DNA of 64,000 nt, taken from Arbacia lixula (Eukaryota; Echinodermata; Echinoidea; Arbacioida; Arbaciidae). Each line of letters begins with the position of its first letter. Positions within the stretch are counted from its first letter, which is position 1. Below the pieces are notes generated by a model. The model was not told where the DNA came from. It made no database searches and worked only from the letters and a program-made list of their open reading frames with translations. A program made the translations under genes and the position numbers. The stretch is from the NCBI GenBank assembly GCA_963669155.1, contig OZ022576.1, positions 28,174,866 through 28,238,865 on the forward strand. Direction: 5' to 3'. Shown here piece by piece: positions 63,101-64,000 of the stretch.

Positions 63101-63980
63101 ATCAGTGATACAATGATAGCAAATTCCATTCTTCCTTTCCTTTTTGTGCACAATAATGACCTGCAAATATTGCGAATTTCAACACTGAGCAATAAAATCT
63201 GCGAGATACGAAGTTGTACGAGTACGCCGAACCATCAATACGTACCACTGCACTAGCTGCATGCTTATATGCACGTTCAAATTAGCGCGCGAAATATCGC
63301 GCGGCGCGCCATTATTACACACACTTCCGCTGGGATCACCCACGTTGCGAGCAGAAAACCCGTCTAGGGGAAAGTTTCACCGAGAGCGGTGTGAAACGAC
63401 GGCACTGAAACTTTCACCGAGACGGGCAGCGGGAAAGGGGTATAAGTTTACATGTAACAGCAGAGTTTTTTTATGGCATTTGACTCCTCTGACATCACTT
63501 GGAGGTGTGCGTTTTTTTTCTTCAAATTTTCGTCAAAATGATACTTTATTGCGGCAAACGAATGTGAAATTCGTTTTTAGTTGATAATTTTACATAGATT
63601 AGTGGGAACTTATTTTTCTGATTTATTAACCCTCTAAAGTTACATGTACATGGTTATGTGCTGCACAGTTAACAAAGTAAGTAAGTATAGTAGACCCTGT
63701 GATCAACTTCCCAGGGTGGTTGGAATCAAATGTAGTCAGCTCCACGCGTTTGTACAATGGCTGACTGCAAAAGAATACAATAAATTGCAGTATGGTGAGG
63801 AATTCATCCCAATTCTCAGGCTCCACTACATGTGGGTCACCCGTGTTTTCAGGTTTTAGAGCGGTGAGTAGCAATGTAATAGCTTATATTGTCAATGTCA
63901 ATGATTAATTACAAAATCTCTTTCATACCTGCATTCACTGCCAGAGCTGGGGCATACAGCACAATGGACATGTACATTAT
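42607..63980 (-). CDS. SLC5A8/SLC5A12-like sodium-coupled solute transporter, partial (12 exons, 5' end outside window)
   Basis: Twelve minus-strand exons join in frame into about 480 residues ending at a TGA at 42607-42609. The product matches the sodium:solute symporter (SSF/SLC5) family: plasma-membrane proteins with a LeuT fold that use the Na+ gradient to import organic anions. Recognisable stretches, in order, are [117 protein letters not shown] and YSISYLWYS. The S-T-V-S-S segment at the 52529/51269 exon junction corresponds to the conserved Na2-site region. The loop after [12 protein letters not shown], with a following GC pair and N-x-T sites, resembles SLC5A8 more than SLC5A6, but SLC5A5/6/8/12 cannot be separated securely here. 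Family members are about 610 residues, so roughly the first 130 are missing off the right edge. All introns are GT-AG. The short acidic tail ends in EATF, not the TRL PDZ ligand of vertebrate SLC5A8. Promoter not visible. Confidence 0.93.
43767..43789. promoter_or_regulatory. Composite nuclear-receptor-type site (DR4 plus perfect DR1), copy 1
   Basis: Three perfect TGACCT half-sites are spaced by four bases and then one base. Read on the minus strand this is a perfect DR1 (AGGTCA, 1 bp, AGGTCA) overlapping a DR4. DR1 is the classic HNF4 and PPAR/RXR arrangement; DR4 suits TR/LXR types. Function is inferred from the motif only. Confidence 0.5.
43924..43946. promoter_or_regulatory. Composite nuclear-receptor-type site, copy 2
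   Basis: Identical spacing and half-sites to copy 1, one repeat unit (157 bp) away. A third version at 44114-44136 has its last half-site changed to TGACAT. Confidence 0.5.
44681..44799 (-). CDS. SLC5-like exon 11 of window (cytoplasmic tail)
   Basis: This 119-nt exon encodes [16 protein letters not shown] and a cysteine-rich stretch ([11 protein letters not shown]), ending QFEE. The T-G-x-x-x-x-x-x-D-P-x-x-[IL] start matches family C-terminal tails. The cysteine cluster might be palmitoylated (inference). Acceptor gtgtag, donor gttagt. Confidence 0.93.
45724..45790 (+). repeat. tRNA-derived relic (A box and perfect B box)
   Basis: An A-box-like TGGTTAAGAGG (45731-45741) is followed by a perfect B box GGTTCGATTCC (45765-45775) inside a T-arm-like sequence. 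The two boxes start only 34 bases apart, against about 44 in a normal tRNA, so the anticodon arm is damaged. It is best read as a tRNA pseudogene or a SINE head in the intron, not a working tRNA. Confidence 0.5.
46174..46274 (-). CDS. SLC5-like exon 10 of window (YSISYLWYS helix)
   Basis: This 101-nt exon encodes [16 protein letters not shown] followed by a strongly hydrophobic helix and LLTSFLTG. The Y-S-[LI]-S-Y-L-W/Y-x-S motif marks the last conserved membrane helix in the subfamily. Acceptor aactgcag, donor gtcagc. Confidence 0.95.
47138..47334 (-). CDS. SLC5-like exon 9 of window (FWIGIGA helix and glycosylated loop)
   Basis: This 197-nt exon begins [20 protein letters not shown], then encodes an extracellular loop with N-V-T and N-V-T-S sequons, suiting N-glycosylation. 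In-frame reading past the donor would stop at once (GAG TAA), so the gtaaat donor at the A after SEP is required. Acceptor tttttttgcag. Confidence 0.95.
47951..47999. repeat. (CA)n microsatellite
   Basis: A CA run interrupted by 'cata' variants, just upstream of the intronic retrotransposon fragment. Confidence 0.95.
48064..49560 (+). pseudogene. Decayed non-LTR retrotransposon pol fragment in intron
   Basis: Lying antisense in the intron between the 47334 and 49629 exons, this fragment shows LLQLNIEGL (start of an APE-type endonuclease), then jumps almost at once to reverse-transcriptase sequence: [11 protein letters not shown] near 48255, KSYRPISLL near 48420, EQAGFCHGR near 48525, an A-Y-D-T block near 48640 and [10 protein letters not shown] near 48862. 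It ends with a C-x-C-G-A-D-E-Q...H-I-L-Y-H-C zinc-knuckle-like motif near 49415-49470. Several frameshifts separate these blocks and most of the endonuclease is deleted. The clade (RTE-, I- or Jockey-like) is not certain. It cannot be active. Confidence 0.85.
49629..49783 (-). CDS. SLC5-like exon 8 of window (MGGPLLG segment)
   Basis: This 155-nt exon encodes [19 protein letters not shown], then helices with [20 protein letters not shown], ending NNI on a codon boundary. The G-G-P-L-x-G-x-F motif is shared by SLC5A5/6/8/12. Acceptor tcctctag, donor gtgagt. A CA/GT-rich run follows the donor in the intron. Confidence 0.96.
50081..50486. repeat. Inverted-repeat element with tRNA-like B boxes in both arms
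   Basis: About 120 bases at each end are inverted copies (for example 'cccagtaataaggatag' at 50109 and its complement near 50440). Each arm contains a B-box-like GGTTCAAATYCC followed by CGTCTGGTTCCA; on the plus strand this is at 50373-50395, and the other copy is on the minus strand near 50164-50190. It sits in the intron after the 49783 exon. Two head-to-head copies of a tRNA-related SINE, or a MITE that captured one, would both explain it. Confidence 0.7.
50615..50760. repeat. Palindromic MITE-like repeat, copy 1
   Basis: The sequence is close to fully self-complementary: 'ttgccctcaaatgat' on the left returns as 'atcatttgagggcaa' on the right, around a centre at 'caggcc' (near 50687). 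A related copy lies at 41573-41675. Confidence 0.8.
51269..51381 (-). CDS. SLC5-like exon 7 of window (Na2-site helix, VTVEDII)
   Basis: This 113-nt exon encodes [19 protein letters not shown], then a charged cytoplasmic loop ([17 protein letters not shown]). In the related iodide symporter the equivalent S-T-A-S-T helix contributes Na+-binding hydroxyls, and the S and T positions are retained here. Acceptor catctcag, donor gtaaac. Confidence 0.96.
51597..52002. mobile_element. MITE family C, ~406 bp, TTAA-type flanks
   Basis: Terminal inverted repeats of about 45 bases start AGGGACATACAGCTGAGC and are nearly perfect. The right flank is TTAA and the left flank GTAA, compatible with a TTAA target duplication that has lost one base identity. 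It has no coding capacity. It sits in the intron between the 51381 and 52529 transporter exons. Confidence 0.75.
52529..52617 (-). CDS. SLC5-like exon 6 of window ([14 protein letters not shown])
   Basis: This 89-nt exon encodes [15 protein letters not shown] then [14 protein letters not shown]. The P-G-L-F-x-A-x-x-F-S-G-T-L-S motif is the start of the family's second signature region. The last two bases plus C from the next exon complete a serine codon. Acceptor ttatcag, donor gtatgc. Confidence 0.96.
53996..55045. mobile_element. Inverted-repeat element rich in AACTTCGCG motifs, ~1.05 kb
   Basis: The ends match as inverted repeats (GGCGCATTCTCATTGCA on the left, GGCCATTCTCATTACAA as the complement on the right) and are followed by many copies of AACTTCGCG or its complement near both ends (54020-54200 and 54930-55030). 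CTA flanks both sides, compatible with a 3-bp target duplication. No transposase is visible, so it would be a non-autonomous DNA transposon. It sits in an intron of the transporter. Confidence 0.7.
55661..55790 (-). CDS. SLC5-like exon 5 of window
   Basis: This 130-nt exon encodes a membrane helix rich in L, F, V and C, then [16 protein letters not shown]. The C-D-P loop followed by D-Q and then L-L-P in the next exon is the arrangement seen in sodium-coupled monocarboxylate transporters. Acceptor ataacccag, donor gtaaat. Confidence 0.94.
55845..56486. mobile_element. MITE family B, copy 2, 642 bp, TTAA target duplication
   Basis: Long inverted repeats (about 220 bases per arm) begin AGGTCCTATGACATG. 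TTAA directly flanks both ends (55841-55844 and 56487-56490). The sequence is closely related to 6762-7441. Intronic and non-coding. Confidence 0.85.
56682..56822 (-). CDS. SLC5-like exon 4 of window ([11 protein letters not shown] segment)
   Basis: This 141-nt exon encodes a segment with [20 protein letters not shown] followed by [11 protein letters not shown]. The N-Q-x-x-V-Q-R-Y motif is a hallmark of the SLC5 family. Acceptor ttccacag, donor gtgagc. Phase 2 at both borders agrees with the neighbouring exons. Confidence 0.96.
57401..57555 (-). CDS. SLC5-like exon 3 of window ([10 protein letters not shown] segment)
   Basis: This 155-nt exon (51 codons plus two bases) begins [17 protein letters not shown] and continues through a hydrophobic helix and an extracellular loop ending in EGGRIIFH. 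This is the most diagnostic SLC5A5/6/8/12 block in the window. Acceptor ccctcag, donor gtgagt. Confidence 0.96.
57903..58065. mobile_element. Short palindromic MITE with GGCCCTGTTGCATAAAAC ends
   Basis: Inverted ends 'ggccctgttgcataaaactt' and its complement enclose a copy-poor interior with further ATGGYAACT-type sub-repeats. The end sequence resembles hAT-type MITEs (inference). No clean 8-bp target duplication was found. Confidence 0.7.
58303..58320. repeat. Poly(A) run
   Basis: Eighteen adenines in an intron. No retroelement body is recognisable beside it. Confidence 0.8.
58547..58614 (-). CDS. SLC5-like exon 2 of window
   Basis: This 68-nt exon encodes [20 protein letters not shown] followed by TTL, a membrane helix that in the family directly precedes the GG(L/M)KAVIWTD segment. 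Acceptor tttatccag, donor gtgagt. It ends on a codon boundary. Confidence 0.93.
60092..60190. repeat. (GA)n microsatellite
   Basis: GA repeats with occasional GATGA and GAAAGA interruptions, preceded by a G run. It lies in the long intron between the 58614 and 63929 exons. Confidence 0.95.
61437..61453. repeat. Poly(C) run
   Basis: Homopolymer C in an intron. Similar C or G runs occur at about 5301-5312, 11197-11212, 29290-29307, 40704-40720 and 57003-57017. Confidence 0.9.
62287..63633. mobile_element. MITE family A, copy with nested insertion, CTAA target duplication
   Basis: The ends are AGGGTTACTAAATT and its complement, with inverted arms of about 140 bases that contain 'cgcaataaagtctcatt'. 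CTAA flanks both ends exactly (62283-62286 and 63634-63637). Removing the nested element at 62717-63444 leaves about 620 bases, close to the 561-base copy at 4302-4862. It sits in the transporter intron. Confidence 0.85.
62717..63444. mobile_element. Nested TIR element inside a family A MITE
   Basis: Perfect inverted ends (TATACCCCTTTCCCGCTG and complement) bound about 728 bases. The interior is rich in diverged copies of CTCGGTGAAAC and CCCGGTG-type motifs. There is no transposase ORF. The host MITE sequence resumes on each side, so this is a second, later insertion. A TA or TATA target site is likely, but the ends are themselves palindromic and the exact duplication is ambiguous. Confidence 0.8.
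63929..63980 (-). CDS. SLC5-like exon 1 of window (transmembrane segment)
   Basis: This 52-nt exon lies between a tttgcag acceptor and a gtatga donor and encodes [17 protein letters not shown] plus one base of the next codon. The YAPALA motif is typical of an early membrane helix in SLC5A8-type proteins. The spare G joins the 58614 exon to give V-T-G-F. Earlier exons lie beyond the window. Confidence 0.9.
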
Positions 63981-64000
63981 CTGCAAAGAGTGGAGAAAAA

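Noticed and set aside
1-64000. CRISPR arrays, operons, bacterial promoters or phage genes
   Set aside because: None seen; intron structure and repeats are those of an animal genome.

Overview
The window is nuclear DNA from a metazoan. It is AT-rich, with long non-coding stretches, split genes with GT-AG introns, microsatellites, and many short inverted-repeat (MITE-like) elements and non-LTR retrotransposon remains. The repeat style (L2-type 3' tails, TTAA-flanked MITEs, CT/GA and G/C runs) suggests a marine invertebrate deuterostome, most plausibly an echinoid. That placement is an impression, not a proof.

Layout. Roughly 1-19.5 kb holds no host gene that I can support. It contains a decayed L2-like LINE 3' end (2.25-3.05 kb), a second L2-type tail (1.5 kb), three inverted-repeat elements (4.3-4.9, 6.8-7.4 and 11.5-12.9 kb), another retroelement tail (9.1-9.2 kb) and microsatellites. 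At 19.6-24 kb on the minus strand lies a nearly complete CR1/L2-group non-LTR retrotransposon. Its ORF1 is intact (coiled coil plus RNA-binding-like core). Its ORF2 (APE endonuclease plus reverse transcriptase) is broken by one frameshift. From 24 to 42 kb there is again no supportable gene: a possible solo LTR (26.0-27.9 kb), a foldback element (30.05-30.25 kb), an inverted repeat (31.6-31.9 kb) and an L2-tailed element (35.6-36.2 kb).

The one clear host gene is on the minus strand from the right edge down to 42.6 kb. Twelve exons encode the C-terminal ~480 residues of a sodium:solute symporter of the SLC5A8/SLC5A12 (sodium-coupled monocarboxylate transporter) type. All eleven visible introns have GT-AG borders and the reading frame stays open across every junction. 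The first coding exons lie beyond position 64000. Its introns have been heavily colonised: a deleted LINE fragment, five or more MITE families, an inverted pair of tRNA-like sequences, a tRNA-like relic, and a tandem repeat carrying nuclear-receptor-type half-sites.

No operon-like or multi-gene system is visible. The most interesting structures are the repeat-borne DR1/DR4 half-site clusters in the last intron of the transporter, MITEs with TTAA or CTAA target duplications (one with a second TIR element nested inside), and the large AACTTCGCG-rich inverted-repeat element.
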